DNA from: Neobacillus niacini
Lineage (GTDB): Bacteria > Bacillota > Bacilli > Bacillales > Cytobacillaceae
Assembly (NCBI RefSeq): GCF_000759675.1
Contig: NZ_BAWM01000152.1
Coordinates: 124,001-188,000 of the forward strand
Direction of reading: 5' to 3'
DNA: 64,000 nt
Shown: positions 6,527 to 16,277 of the stretch, piece after piece
Layout of the letters: each line of letters begins with the position of its first letter
Numbering within the stretch: position 1 is the first letter of the stretch
The notes under the pieces: generated by a model
The model's database searches: none
What the model saw: only the letters and a program-made list of their open reading frames with translations
Told to the model about the DNA's origin: nothing
Program-made: the position numbers and the translations under genes

Positions 6527-9160
6527 TTATTTTGCGTCAAACCATGTTGGGCCATAGGAATAGTCTACTTTTAATGGCACTTTTAATTCGAGGGCATTCT
6601 CCATCACATCAGGCACTAATGTCTTGAGTGTTTCGATTTCTTCTTCTGGTGCTTCAAATATGAGTTCATCGTGCACTTGGAGAAGCAATCTTGTTTTTAA
6701 CCCATAATCCTTCAACGCTTCAGCCATATCGATCATGGCTTTTTTAATAATATCGGCTGCACTTCCCTGTATCGGGGTGTTCATTGCCGTTCTTTCTGCA
6801 AAGCTTCTAATGTTAAAATTACGATGTGTAATCTCCGGGATATATCTTCTTCTTTGGAGAAGGGTAGCTACATAGCCTTTTTGTTTGGCAGAATGAATGA
6901 TGTCATCCATATAATCCTTTACCCCTGGATAGCTGGCAAGATAGCGGTCAATAAACAGACTAGCTTCCTTGCGGGTAATTCCTAGGCTTTGGGAAAGACC
7001 ATAATCACTAATTCCATAGACAATGCCAAAGTTAACGGCCTTTGCCTGTCGTCTCATATTGGATGTTACCTCGTCTGCATTAACATGGAATACATCCATC
7101 GCGGTTTTTGTGTGAATATCGAGGTCATCCTTAAACGCTTGAATCAGTTTTTCATCACCAGCGATGTCAGCCAGAACTCTGAGCTCGATTTGCGAATAAT
7201 CAGCTGCAAAAATGATCCATCCTGGTTCTGATGGTACAAATGCTTGGCGAATTTTTCGTCCCTCTTCTAATCGAATCGGAATGTTCTGCAGGTTCGGATC
7301 TATGGAGCTTAATCTGCCTGTAGCTGTTAATGTCTGCTGATATCGCGTATGAACTTTACCCGTTTTTGGACTAATTACCTTGAGCAGACCTTCAATATAA
7401 GTGGACTGAAGCTTGCCTAATTGTCTGTAATTAAGAATATGCTCAATGATTTCATGGTCATTTGCTAATTTCTCTAATACATCCGCTGATGTTGAATAGC
7501 CCGTTTTCGTTTTCTTAAAGGTTGGCAGGTTTAGTTTTTCAAATAAAATCACACCTAATTGCTTGGTTGAATTAATATTGAACTTTTCACCAGCTAAATG
7601 ATAAATGATGCCTTCGATTTCGATCAGCCTGTCATGAATTTCGCTGCCCATCCTTTGTAGACGTGCCCTATCAACCTTGATTCCGCAAGATTCCATATCA
7701 GCTAAAATGAGTGATAATGGCATTTCAAGCTCAGTAAACAATTCATATTGTTCATTTGTTTTTAACTCGTCTTCTAGTTTTTGTTTCAAGTCAAACATAG
7801 CAAGACTTTTTCGAACAAGGTGCTCAGCTACTTGTGTTGCTTCAGGTATTTTCCGCTTAGCCCCTTTTCCATAAAATGACTCATCTGATTGGAGATTAAT
7901 CCCGTATTTTTTTCCGATCGTTGAAAGGTCATCGATCGATTCAGATGGATTGATAATATAGGAGGCCATTAACGTATCAAAATGAACCCCTTTTAAATGA
8001 ATATCATACCTTCTTAAAGAAACCTCTGAACGCTTTGCATCGTAGACTGTTTTCTTTTTTGTTTCATCTTCAGCCCACTTTTTAAAGCTGTCCGACTTTA
8101 TGGCTAATTCAGTTGGAAAATAATAATATCCCTTTTCATTTACAAGAGAAAAACCAATGATATCAGCGTAATGATAATTATCATCGAGCATTTCAACATA
8201 GAAATAATTATCACCTGCAAATAAATTATCGATTATCACATCAGGTGTGACAAACTCTATATCTTCAAGCTCAAGCTGCTCAGTACTTGACGTGTCTCCG
8301 CCCAGCTTTTCCAATAAGGAATGAAAGCCAAGCTCTTTATACAAAGTTACAACTTTTTCTCTTTCAAATCCCTCATAGGCAGCATTTTCTACTGATACTT
8401 CTACTGGTGCCTGTCTTTCAATTGTGGCAAGCTGCTTACTCATCACTGCTTGATCTTTAAATTCTTCAAGCTTTTCTTTTAACTTACTTCCAGTCATTTG
8501 ATCGATGGAGGCAAGTAATTTCTCTAACGTTGAAAATTCCTTGAGCAGCTTAATCGCTGTTTTTTCGCCGACACCTGGTACGCCCGGTATATTATCTGAA
8601 GGGTCACCCATTAACCCCTTCATATCAATAATTTGCTCAGGAGTTAATCCATACTTTTCCATCACATGTGTTGGCGTATATTCCTCAATATCGGTAATCC
8701 CTTTACGCGTTATTCCAACTGTTGTATGTTCGGAGGAAAGTTGAGTTAAGTCTTTATCTCCTGATATTACCTTGATTTCATAACCCTCTTTTTCCGCTGA
8801 TAATGATAGCGTTCCTATAATATCATCTGCCTCATAATTCTCAAGCTCATATCTCTGAATACCATATGCATCAAGAAGCTCACGAATAAAAGGGAATTGT
8901 TCGGATAATTCTGGAGGTGTTTTTTGCCTTCCTCCCTTATACTCACCAAAGGTTTTATGACGAAATGTTGTCTTCCCTGCATCAAAAGCCACCAGTATAT
9001 GTGTTGGCTTTTCATCTTCGATAATCTTATTCAGCATCATGGTAAAACCGTATACTGCGTTTGTGTGTATGCCTTTATCATTATTAAGCAGGGGCAGTGC
9101 AAAGAATGCACGGTAAGCGATACTATTCCCGTCTATTAATACTAACTTTTTCTTTTCCAT
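6527..9160 (-). CDS. polA: DNA polymerase I
   Basis: 877 residues with three domains: 5'-3' exonuclease (about 1-290; VLIDGNSIAYRAFFALP, SGDKDLTQL, GDPSDNIPGVPGVGEKTA), an RNase D-like 3'-5' exonuclease fold (about 300-470), and the family A polymerase. Polymerase motifs A (AADYSQIELRVLA), B (RRQAKAVNFGIVYG) and C (LLLQVHDELIFE) are intact. The middle domain lacks a typical DIE motif, as in other Bacillus enzymes, so proofreading is probably absent. Functions in Okazaki fragment processing and repair. It sits 18 nt after phoR and 11 nt before mutM. Confidence 0.98.
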   Translation of the reverse strand: MEKKKLVLIDGNSIAYRAFFALPLLNNDKGIHTNAVYGFTMMLNKIIEDEKPTHILVAFDAGKTTFRHKTFGEYKGGRQKTPPELSEQFPFIRELLDAYGIQRYELENYEADDIIGTLSLSAEKEGYEIKVISGDKDLTQLSSEHTTVGITRKGITDIEEYTPTHVMEKYGLTPEQIIDMKGLMGDPSDNIPGVPGVGEKTAIKLLKEFSTLEKLLASIDQMTGSKLKEKLEEFKDQAVMSKQLATIERQAPVEVSVENAAYEGFEREKVVTLYKELGFHSLLEKLGGDTSSTEQLELEDIEFVTPDVIIDNLFAGDNYFYVEMLDDNYHYADIIGFSLVNEKGYYYFPTELAIKSDSFKKWAEDETKKKTVYDAKRSEVSLRRYDIHLKGVHFDTLMASYIINPSESIDDLSTIGKKYGINLQSDESFYGKGAKRKIPEATQVAEHLVRKSLAMFDLKQKLEDELKTNEQYELFTELEMPLSLILADMESCGIKVDRARLQRMGSEIHDRLIEIEGIIYHLAGEKFNINSTKQLGVILFEKLNLPTFKKTKTGYSTSADVLEKLANDHEIIEHILNYRQLGKLQSTYIEGLLKVISPKTGKVHTRYQQTLTATGRLSSIDPNLQNIPIRLEEGRKIRQAFVPSEPGWIIFAADYSQIELRVLADIAGDEKLIQAFKDDLDIHTKTAMDVFHVNADEVTSNMRRQAKAVNFGIVYGISDYGLSQSLGITRKEASLFIDRYLASYPGVKDYMDDIIHSAKQKGYVATLLQRRRYIPEITHRNFNIRSFAERTAMNTPIQGSAADIIKKAMIDMAEALKDYGLKTRLLLQVHDELIFEAPEEEIETLKTLVPDVMENALELKVPLKVDYSYGPTWFDAK

Positions 9161-9178
9161 CCAATTACCCCTTTCAGG

Positions 9179-10939
9179 TTAATCCAAATATTTATGTAAT
9201 TCGATGATAAACTCACTGCCCTCACCAAGGGTACTTTTTACCATAATGTTTCCATGATGTGCTTCAACTAAATGTTTTACGATTGCTAATCCTAGACCTG
9301 TCCCACCAGAGTCCCGGCTTCTTGCACGGTCAACACGATAAAATCGTTCAAAAATACGAGGAATTTCTTCCTTCTTAATTCCAACACCCGAGTCTTTCAC
9401 ATGGATTTTAACTGTTTTCTCGTGTTCAAAAAGTGATATATTTACATATCCTTGTGGCGGGGTATACAAGATTGCATTGCTTATTAAATTTATAAATACC
9501 TGCTTTAAGCGGTCATGGTCTCCTTGTATATATAATTCTTCCCTCTTGAACTCAAGTTCTAGACGAATATCCTTTGAAATTGCTTTTTTATTCAGCATGG
9601 TAATAACTTCTTTGATCAATTCATACAGATCAAAGTCCTGGATGTTCAACTTAAATTCCTGCTGCTCAATTTTTGAAAAATCGAGCAAATCTTGAATAAG
9701 CGATTGCATTCGTTCACTTTCTTTATTAATAATGGATAAAAAGGCTTCCAGGGTATCTTGATTGTTCATCGCACCATCTAACAACGTTTCAGAAAAACCT
9801 TTAATTGATGTGACGGGGGTTTTCAATTCATGTGATACATTGGCAACAAAATCTTTTCTCATTTGTTCAAGTTTTTTAATCTCAGTAATATCATGGAAAA
9901 CGAGTAAAACCCCTTTCCACACATTGTTTATCCCAATAATCGGTATCCCATGAACATCAAAGTATTTTCTCTCGATACTTAATGGGAGAAGGAGATGTTT
10001 TCTGATTTTTTGTTCCGTCCTGAAAACATCTGCAATGATATTGCAAATTTCCTCTTGTTCAATTACTTCGTAATATAATTTATTTAAGGAATCGGAGGAT
10101 TTCACCTGAAAGATATCAAAGTAACCCTTATTGATTAGATTTATGAACCCACGACTGTCAATTAACATTAATCCTGCACCCATATTTTCAATTAATGCAC
10201 TTAGGCGGTCTTGCTGTATTTCTTGACCTTTACTCATTTCTTGAAGATTTTGGGCCAATACATTGATCGAAGTACTCAACATACTCGTTTCGTTTAATTC
10301 GTTACCTTCAATTCTAGCCCGGTAATTTCCTTTCGCTAGTTCAATGGCGACATTAGTAGCCGCTTCTATTGGCTTTGTATACCTTACAGTTATTCTATAT
10401 CCAAGATAAATAAAAACAATAAACACTATCAATAAGCTAATTGACAGGATCCACCAAATTTGCCCGTATGCTTTTTTAAGCTCACTTATTTTCGTAAAAA
10501 TGAACAAATATCCTTCTTTTTCATTTGCTTTTATAATCGGTTTCCAGGAATAGTGTAAGTCGTATTTCTCATGCTCAACAAGCTTCGTCTCATTTTTTGG
10601 TTTTTCCTTTAAGACCTCATTAATATTCTCTTTTATCCCATTTATATTAGAAGTGTTTTCCCCACTATCAAAAAGAATTTTACCTTTTGTATCTGTGAGA
10701 GCAAGTCTTACATTAAGCATACTGCTTATTTCCATTATCTCTTGTTGATTGATTGAGTTCACTCCACCGTTATTTTCAATAAACAAGCTAAGAAGATTGC
10801 TCTCTTTATCTAAACGTTCATTATATGTATCAAGGTAGTAGCTTTTAAAAAGCTGACCAAGTAAAATTCCCAATCCGATTAAACCGATTATGATTAAACT
10901 AATTAGTGCAAGAAGAAGCTTTGTGCGGAACTTGTTCAT
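9179..10939 (-). CDS. phoR: Sensor histidine kinase PhoR (PnpS)
   Basis: 586-residue membrane kinase of the phosphate-starvation system. A membrane segment near the N-terminus (LLLALISLIIIGLIGLGILL), an extracytoplasmic sensor region, a second membrane segment (residues about 160-185), HAMP, PAS, then the H-box VSHELKTPVTSIKGFSE (His about 370) and the HATPase region with N box and G boxes (DSGGTGLGLAIVKH). It overlaps phoP by 4 nt, so the pair is translationally coupled. Partner is PhoP. Confidence 0.95.
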   Translation of the reverse strand: MNKFRTKLLLALISLIIIGLIGLGILLGQLFKSYYLDTYNERLDKESNLLSLFIENNGGVNSINQQEIMEISSMLNVRLALTDTKGKILFDSGENTSNINGIKENINEVLKEKPKNETKLVEHEKYDLHYSWKPIIKANEKEGYLFIFTKISELKKAYGQIWWILSISLLIVFIVFIYLGYRITVRYTKPIEAATNVAIELAKGNYRARIEGNELNETSMLSTSINVLAQNLQEMSKGQEIQQDRLSALIENMGAGLMLIDSRGFINLINKGYFDIFQVKSSDSLNKLYYEVIEQEEICNIIADVFRTEQKIRKHLLLPLSIERKYFDVHGIPIIGINNVWKGVLLVFHDITEIKKLEQMRKDFVANVSHELKTPVTSIKGFSETLLDGAMNNQDTLEAFLSIINKESERMQSLIQDLLDFSKIEQQEFKLNIQDFDLYELIKEVITMLNKKAISKDIRLELEFKREELYIQGDHDRLKQVFINLISNAILYTPPQGYVNISLFEHEKTVKIHVKDSGVGIKKEEIPRIFERFYRVDRARSRDSGGTGLGLAIVKHLVEAHHGNIMVKSTLGEGSEFIIELHKYLD

Positions 10940-11652
10940 TCCCCCTTCGGCTCCTCAAGCTTATACCCTAATCCACGGACAGTTTTGATATAAGCAGGTT
11001 TCTTCGTGTCCTCTTCTATTTTTTCCCGCAAATGTGAAATGTGAACATCTACAATACGAGTATCGCCAGCAAATTCATAATTCCAAACAGCACTTAATAA
11101 TTGGTCTCGAGTTAAAACGCGATTTTTATTTTGAGCCAAGTAGTGTAGTAGTTCATATTCCTTCAGGGTTAATTCCAATTGCTGATTTTTAAAATAAGCT
11201 TCATATTTATCCGGGAAAATTTGAAGGTTTCCGATTTCAATAACGTAACCAACCGTTTGGTCAACTTCATTATTAATGGTTTGTATTTGAACTCTTCTTA
11301 AAATTGCTTTTACTCGTGCAACCACTTCTCTTGGGCTAAAAGGCTTAATCATATAATCATCTGCACCAAGTTCCAGGCCCAATATTTTATCAAACTCATC
11401 ATCTTTAGCTGTTAACATTAGGATTGGTGTCATGATTTTTTGTTGCCGCAGCTGCTTGCATACTTCGATTCCATCCATTTTTGGAAGCATTAGATCTAAA
11501 ACAATAATATCAGGTATCATCGTTTCGGCTAATTGTTTGCCCGCTAAGCCATCCATTGCCGTGACTACTTCAAAACCGGCTTGTTCCAAATTATATTGAA
11601 GCAATGTTACAATTGATTGTTCATCGTCTACAACTAGTACCTTATTTTTCAT
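10936..11652 (-). CDS. phoP: Response regulator PhoP
   Basis: 238 residues: an OmpR/PhoB-type receiver with phosphoacceptor D53 in VLDLMLPKMDG and conserved K in MIKPF, then a winged-helix DNA-binding domain (about 135-232, YELLHYLAQNKNRVLTRDQLL). Controls phosphate uptake and teichoic/teichuronic acid switching in Bacillus. First gene of phoP-phoR-polA-mutM-ytaF-coaE; ATG has GGAGGTTTT upstream. Confidence 0.96.
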   Translation of the reverse strand: MKNKVLVVDDEQSIVTLLQYNLEQAGFEVVTAMDGLAGKQLAETMIPDIIVLDLMLPKMDGIEVCKQLRQQKIMTPILMLTAKDDEFDKILGLELGADDYMIKPFSPREVVARVKAILRRVQIQTINNEVDQTVGYVIEIGNLQIFPDKYEAYFKNQQLELTLKEYELLHYLAQNKNRVLTRDQLLSAVWNYEFAGDTRIVDVHISHLREKIEEDTKKPAYIKTVRGLGYKLEEPKGE

Positions 11653-11739
11653 AAAAACCTCCGAGAGTTTTATCTATTTCGTCACCTTCCTCCATTATAG
11701 TATAGAAATAATAAGAATACCCACTATCTAACTTGAGAC

Positions 11740-11770
11740 AAAAAAAAAAGGAATGTGAAGTACATTCCTT
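11740..11770 (-). terminator. Terminator after the MaoC gene
   Basis: Minus strand AAGGAATGT/ACATTCCTT stem followed by ten or so T residues, ending the citZ-icd-mdh-MaoC cluster before phoP. Confidence 0.9.
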
Positions 11771-11777
11771 CATGATA

Positions 11778-12254
11778 TTAGAAATTATCTAAAACATCGG
11801 CATCCATTCCTCCTAAGCGATGAGGAGGGCAAACTTTTAGTTTCCCATTAATCACTACTTCGTCTTTTTCATTTGTTCCAACAACTGTAATCATCACGGT
11901 GTGATCATCATGATTAACTTCGACAACCTCTAACAACAACTGGACCGTTGCATAATGGTAAACTGGCTTAGAAAATTGGATATCTTGACTTAAAATATGA
12001 CTTCCTGGTCCAGGTAAATACTTTGAAACAGCCGAAGTAATCATTCCTGTTAGCATAATACTTGGAACAATCGGTTTTTTGAAAGGTGTTTGTGAAGCAT
12101 AATCATGCTGAATAAATAGAGGATTTGCATCATCGGTCAGCCCTAAATACAGAAGAATATCCTTATCTTCGATTTTTTCGGTTAAGGCTAGTTTTTCACC
12201 AACTGACATTTCTTTTATTTCTCTTCCTAATTTTCTTTTCTTCCCTAAAAGCAT
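11778..12254 (-). CDS. MaoC-like (R)-hydratase family protein
   Basis: 158-residue single hot-dog domain. The hydratase-2 signature is present in degenerate form as DANPLFIQHDYASQTPFKKPIVPSIM (about residues 42-67), with D/N and H where catalytic Asp and His normally lie. The family hydrates enoyl-CoA type substrates; the true substrate here is unknown. ATG 12254 has AAAGGGG upstream. Located between phoP and mdh, with mdh having its own terminator, so it may be transcribed separately or by read-through. The same neighbour is seen in other Bacillus genomes by my recollection. Confidence 0.8.
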   Translation of the reverse strand: MLLGKKRKLGREIKEMSVGEKLALTEKIEDKDILLYLGLTDDANPLFIQHDYASQTPFKKPIVPSIMLTGMITSAVSKYLPGPGSHILSQDIQFSKPVYHYATVQLLLEVVEVNHDDHTVMITVVGTNEKDEVVINGKLKVCPPHRLGGMDADVLDNF

Positions 12255-12295
12255 TTTTTACGCCCCTTTGTAAACGGTTTCATTTATAGTAGAAA

Positions 12296-12325
12296 AAAAT
12301 TCGGGGAGCTGAACCCCCGAATTTT
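12296..12325 (-). terminator. Terminator after mdh
   Basis: Minus strand AAAATTCGGGG/CCCCGAATTTT stem with trailing T-run, 7 nt beyond the mdh stop. Confidence 0.9.
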
Positions 12326-12331
12326 AATCAT

Positions 12332-13270
12332 TTACACTAATACTTTCATTACATTTTGAACAGATTCAACTGATTTGTCTAAAGCTGCCTTCTCTTCAGC
12401 AGTTAGATCAAGCTCGATAACTTTTTCAATTCCGTTTGCACCAAGGATTGTTGGTACTCCAAGGTAAATACCTTCGTAACCAAATTCTCCCTCAAGGTAA
12501 GCGATTGAAGGAAGAACACGGCGTTGGTCTTTTAAGATAGCTTCACACATTTCAACAAGTGAGGCTGCTGGTGCATAATAAGCACTGCCGTTTCCTAAAA
12601 GGTTAACGATCTCTCCGCCACCTTTTCTAGTACGCTCTACAATCGCTTCTAAACGATCTTTAGGAATTAATGTTTCTAACGGAATACCACCAGCATAAGA
12701 ATAACGAACAAGTGGAACCATATCGTCACCATGACCACCCAACACAAAGCCAGTAATGTCTTTTACTGAAAGATTTAATTCTTGAGCAACGAATGTGCGA
12801 AAACGCGCTGTATCAAGAACACCAGATTGCCCAATTACACGATTCTTAGGGAAACCAGATGTTTTGAATACTGTATAGGTCATTGCGTCAACTGGGTTGG
12901 TTAATACAAGAATTGTACAGTTTGGAGAGTACTTCACAATTTGCTCAGTTACACTCTTCATAACTTTTTGGTTTGTTTGAACTAAATCATCACGACTCAT
13001 GCCTGGTTTACGAGCAATACCTGCTGTAATAACGACGATATCGGAATCACGAGTATCTTCGTAATTGGATGTACCAGTAATATTCGCATCAAAACCTTGA
13101 ACAGGACTTGCTTCAAGCATATCCAATGCCTTACCTTTTGTAGGGTTTTCCATTTGAGGGACATCAACAAGAACGACATCGCCTAACTCTTTTTGTGCAA
13201 GTAAGAATGCAGTTGTAGCACCAGTGAAACCTCCGCCAATTACGGAAACCTTTTTACGCTTTAAAGACAT
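12332..13270 (-). CDS. mdh: Malate dehydrogenase
   Basis: 312-residue LDH-like MDH that interconverts malate and oxaloacetate with NAD. Rossmann motif GGGFTGATTA near residues 12-21, substrate arginines in the mobile loop region (RKPGMSRDDL), and catalytic His in GGHGDDMVPLVRYS. Third TCA gene of the citZ-icd-mdh cluster, 111 nt after icd, with a stem-loop in between. Confidence 0.97.
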   Translation of the reverse strand: MSLKRKKVSVIGGGFTGATTAFLLAQKELGDVVLVDVPQMENPTKGKALDMLEASPVQGFDANITGTSNYEDTRDSDIVVITAGIARKPGMSRDDLVQTNQKVMKSVTEQIVKYSPNCTILVLTNPVDAMTYTVFKTSGFPKNRVIGQSGVLDTARFRTFVAQELNLSVKDITGFVLGGHGDDMVPLVRYSYAGGIPLETLIPKDRLEAIVERTRKGGGEIVNLLGNGSAYYAPAASLVEMCEAILKDQRRVLPSIAYLEGEFGYEGIYLGVPTILGANGIEKVIELDLTAEEKAALDKSVESVQNVMKVLV

Positions 13271-13313
13271 TTTAAACTCTCCCCTTTGAAAGTATTATTG
13301 TCATTATTCGAAA

Positions 13314-13336
13314 GGGGCTGTTCGAAAACAGCCCTG
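13314..13336 (-). other. icd-mdh intercistronic stem-loop
   Basis: GGGCTGTTTTCGAACAGCCC forms a strong hairpin but is followed by CTTTCG, not a T-run. It may be an RNA-processing or stability element rather than a terminator, keeping icd and mdh in one transcript. Confidence 0.5.
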
Positions 13337-13381
13337 ATTATCCTTGTCAAGCTTCATCCTCTAGGTGCTTAAGCCTTCCAA

Positions 13382-14650
13382 TTATTCCATATTCTTAATT
13401 AATTCATCTGCAAATTCAGATGTTTTTACTTCTGTTGCTCCGTCCATTAAACGAGCGAAGTCATAGGTGACTACTTTAGAAGCAATGGTTGTTTCAACTG
13501 ATTTAATAACCATTTTTGCTGCTTCATTCCAGCCTAAGTGCTCAAGTAGTAATACACCTGATAGGATAACAGATGAAGGATTTACTTTATCTAGACCTGC
13601 GTATTTAGGTGCAGTACCATGTGTTGCTTCGAAAATAGCATGTCCAGTTTCATAGTTGATGTTTGCTCCAGGAGCGATACCAATTCCGCCTACTTGCGCT
13701 GCAAGAGCATCAGAAATAAAGTCACCGTTTAAGTTCATAGTTGCAACTACATCAAATTCACGTGGACGTGTAAGGATTTGCTGTAAGAAGATATCAGCAA
13801 TTGCGTCTTTCACGATAATTTTTCCTGCTGATTCTGCATCAGCTTGCGCTTTGTTAGCTGCTTCAGAGCCTTCTTCAGCCTTAATGCGGTCATACTGAGC
13901 CCATGTAAAGACTTTATCACCAAATTCCTTTTCAGCAAGCTCATAACCCCAATTTTTGAAGGCACCTTCTGTGAATTTCATGATATTTCCTTTGTGTACG
14001 AGTGTAACTGATTTACGGCCTTCTTTGATCGCATAATTAATAGCTGCACGTACAAGGCGAGTTGTACCCTCTTCAGAAACAGGTTTAATACCGATACCAG
14101 AAGTTTCTGGGAATCTAATTTTGTTAACGCCCATTTCATTTTGAAGGAAGTCGATTACTTTCTTAACTGCTTCTGTGCCTTTTTCATATTCAATTCCAGC
14201 ATAAATGTCTTCAGTATTTTCACGGAAGATTACCATATCAGTATCTTGTGGACGCTTAACTGGTGAAGGAACACCCTCAAACCATCTAACTGGACGTAAG
14301 CATACAAACAAATCTAATTCTTGGCGAAGAGCTACATTCAATGAACGAATTCCACCGCCAACAGGTGTAGTAAGTGGACCTTTAATCGCAATCAAATATT
14401 CGTTGATTAAATCAAGAGTTTCTTTTGGTAACCATTCACCAGTTTGGTTGAAAGCTTTTTCTCCAGCAAGAACTTCTTTCCAAACTAATTTACGCTCGCC
14501 TTTATAAGCTTTTTCTACTGCTGCGTTTAATACTCTCTCAGAAGCTGCCCAGATATCTGGTCCAATACCGTCACCTTCGATAAATGGGATAATTGGATTG
14601 TTTGGTACATTTAATACTCCGTTTGTTACTGTGATTTTTTCGCCTTGCAT
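13382..14650 (-). CDS. icd: Isocitrate dehydrogenase [NADP]
   Basis: 422 residues; oxidative decarboxylation of isocitrate to 2-oxoglutarate. Characteristic features are PFIEGDGIGPDIW near residue 20, the Ser of the phosphorylation/substrate loop region in RSLNVALRQELDLFVCLRPV, RENTEDIYAGIEYEKG, and GTAPKYAGLDKVNPSSVILSG. ATG 14650 has AGGAGGAG at 7-nt spacing; an earlier in-frame start is not needed. It follows citZ by about 145 nt, as in the B. subtilis citZ-icd-mdh operon. Confidence 0.97.
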   Translation of the reverse strand: MQGEKITVTNGVLNVPNNPIIPFIEGDGIGPDIWAASERVLNAAVEKAYKGERKLVWKEVLAGEKAFNQTGEWLPKETLDLINEYLIAIKGPLTTPVGGGIRSLNVALRQELDLFVCLRPVRWFEGVPSPVKRPQDTDMVIFRENTEDIYAGIEYEKGTEAVKKVIDFLQNEMGVNKIRFPETSGIGIKPVSEEGTTRLVRAAINYAIKEGRKSVTLVHKGNIMKFTEGAFKNWGYELAEKEFGDKVFTWAQYDRIKAEEGSEAANKAQADAESAGKIIVKDAIADIFLQQILTRPREFDVVATMNLNGDFISDALAAQVGGIGIAPGANINYETGHAIFEATHGTAPKYAGLDKVNPSSVILSGVLLLEHLGWNEAAKMVIKSVETTIASKVVTYDFARLMDGATEVKTSEFADELIKNME

Positions 14651-14795
14651 AGTTGTTCTCCTCCTATTATGTATCAATGGTATTTATCAATTGCCTTGTC
14701 CATAAAGAGATTGAATCCAAGGTTAAAGAATTGCAATCTTTAACCTTTTCATACAATCCTATTAGAACAATTTTTTTGAAAAAAGTAAAATTTTA

Positions 14796-15914
14796 TTAAC
14801 CTCTTTGGTTAATTGGAACATATGTCTGCAAGCCAGGACCTGTATATTCCGCACGTGGACGAATTAGACGGTTGTTATCATATTGTTCTAGTATATGAGC
14901 AAGCCATCCAGAAACCCTGCTGACTGCAAAGATTGGTGTAAATAAATCATGGTCAATGCCTAGGCTATGATACATAGACGCTGAGTAGAAATCAACGTTT
15001 GGCGGTAATTTCTTTTCGCCAGTAACGATGCTTTCGATTTTTTCAGACATTTCATACCAATGCGGCTCGCCTGTCAACTCGGTTAATTTTTTCGACATAG
15101 CTCTTAAATGCTTGGCACGAGGATCACCTAAGCGATAAACGCGGTGTCCAAATCCCATAATTTTTTCTTTTTTCTGAAGTTTTTCGCGAACATATGGCTC
15201 AACATTCTCAATGGTGCCAATTTCTTTAAGCATTTTCATTACTGCTTCATTTGCACCGCCATGTAGTGGTCCTTTAAGTGCTCCGATTGCAGCAGTTACG
15301 CCAGAATAAACATCTGATAAAGTAGCCACACAAACTCTTGCAGTAAATGTAGATGCATTCAGTTCGTGATCAGCATGCAATACAAGTGCCTTGTCTAAAG
15401 CGTTTACTGCGATTTCATCTGGCGCACTCCCAGTCAACATGTAAAGGAAGTTAGCAGCAAAACTTAAATCTGTTCTAGGTGCAATTGGATCAAGACCTTT
15501 TCTAACGCGTGCAAAAGTGGTTACAATTGCAGGCATTTTCGCTTGAAGTCGAATCGCCTTTTGATAGTTTGACTCTGAATCCATTATATCAGCTTCTTCG
15601 TCATAGAGACCCAATAAGGAAACAGCTGAACGAAGCGCAGCCATTGGATGAACCTTTTCAATTGGATACATCTTAAAGTGCTCTATTACTTCTTGTGGAA
15701 GTGCAGCATTTTCAGATAGCTGCTTTTTTAATTCTGCTAATTCAGGCGCTGTTGGTAATTTGCGGTGCCACAATAAATAAATTACTTCTTCAAAGCTAGC
15801 ATTTTCAGCTAAATCATCGATGTCATAACCAACATAAGTTAACGTATCATCAATGATTGAACTGATGGAAGAAGTTGTTGCAACTACCCCTTCAAGACCT
15901 CGAGTTACTGTCAT
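14796..15914 (-). CDS. citZ: Citrate synthase (CitZ type)
   Basis: 372-residue bacterial citrate synthase, the standard CitZ size. Catalytic His residues lie in GPLHGGANEAVMKM and GFGHRVYRLGDPRA, and the catalytic Asp in VDFYSASMYHSLGIDHDLFTPIFAVSR. First gene of the TCA cluster. ATG has GGAGAG at suitable spacing. It is preceded by a leader of about 280 nt with several stem-loops, a good sigma-A promoter and a cre-like site. Confidence 0.97.
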   Translation of the reverse strand: MTVTRGLEGVVATTSSISSIIDDTLTYVGYDIDDLAENASFEEVIYLLWHRKLPTAPELAELKKQLSENAALPQEVIEHFKMYPIEKVHPMAALRSAVSLLGLYDEEADIMDSESNYQKAIRLQAKMPAIVTTFARVRKGLDPIAPRTDLSFAANFLYMLTGSAPDEIAVNALDKALVLHADHELNASTFTARVCVATLSDVYSGVTAAIGALKGPLHGGANEAVMKMLKEIGTIENVEPYVREKLQKKEKIMGFGHRVYRLGDPRAKHLRAMSKKLTELTGEPHWYEMSEKIESIVTGEKKLPPNVDFYSASMYHSLGIDHDLFTPIFAVSRVSGWLAHILEQYDNNRLIRPRAEYTGPGLQTYVPINQRG

Positions 15915-16195
15915 AGAAAATCTCTCCTTCTTATTCTAATTTCCCCATTACCCATTACCCATTTGTAAAAAGAAGTATTTTTATCAGCTGAAACCGTTTA
16001 ACGGTCACGCAATGTTGAAGAAAATCTTCATTTCAAACATTGTTAATGAATTACTAGCGCCCTTTTTGTACAAATATCTAGATTGAGCGCTTGCTCGGGA
16101 TAAATCCAACAAGCTAAATAACTTTTAATAAAAAAGTTATTTTACAAGTAATCTAGCATATTAATGTGACTTATGTAAAAAAGGATGCGCTTTCA
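15915..16195 (-). promoter_or_regulatory. Long structured leader of citZ
   Basis: About 280 nt between the predicted start site and citZ. Hairpins visible: an AT-rich palindrome AATAACTTTT/AAAAGTTATT (16117-16142), CAATGTT...AACATTG enclosing GAAGA/TCTTC (16011-16042), and ACCGTTTAACGGT (about 15992-16004). A direct repeat of about 8 nt (GGGTAATG twice) lies near 15945-15963. In B. subtilis aconitase binds the citZ leader RNA; whether this leader does so is inference. Confidence 0.5.
16182..16195 (-). promoter_or_regulatory. cre-like CcpA site at the citZ start point
   Basis: Minus strand TGAAAGCGCATCCT, which keeps the TGAAAnCG half of the cre consensus but is poor in the other half. It covers about +1 to +14, a repressing position. 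B. subtilis citZ is subject to CcpA control through a similarly imperfect site. Confidence 0.4.
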
Positions 16196-16201
16196 AGTCC
16201 T

Positions 16202-16230
16202 ATTATAAACAATTATCAGATTTTTGTGAA
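16202..16230 (-). promoter_or_regulatory. Sigma-A promoter of citZ
   Basis: Minus strand -35 TTCACA (16225-16230), 17-bp spacer, perfect -10 TATAAT (16202-16207). Confidence 0.75.
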
Positions 16231-16277
16231 CGAAAAGGGGCTGAAAAGTACAAAAAAAATATTATTTTACAAAATAA

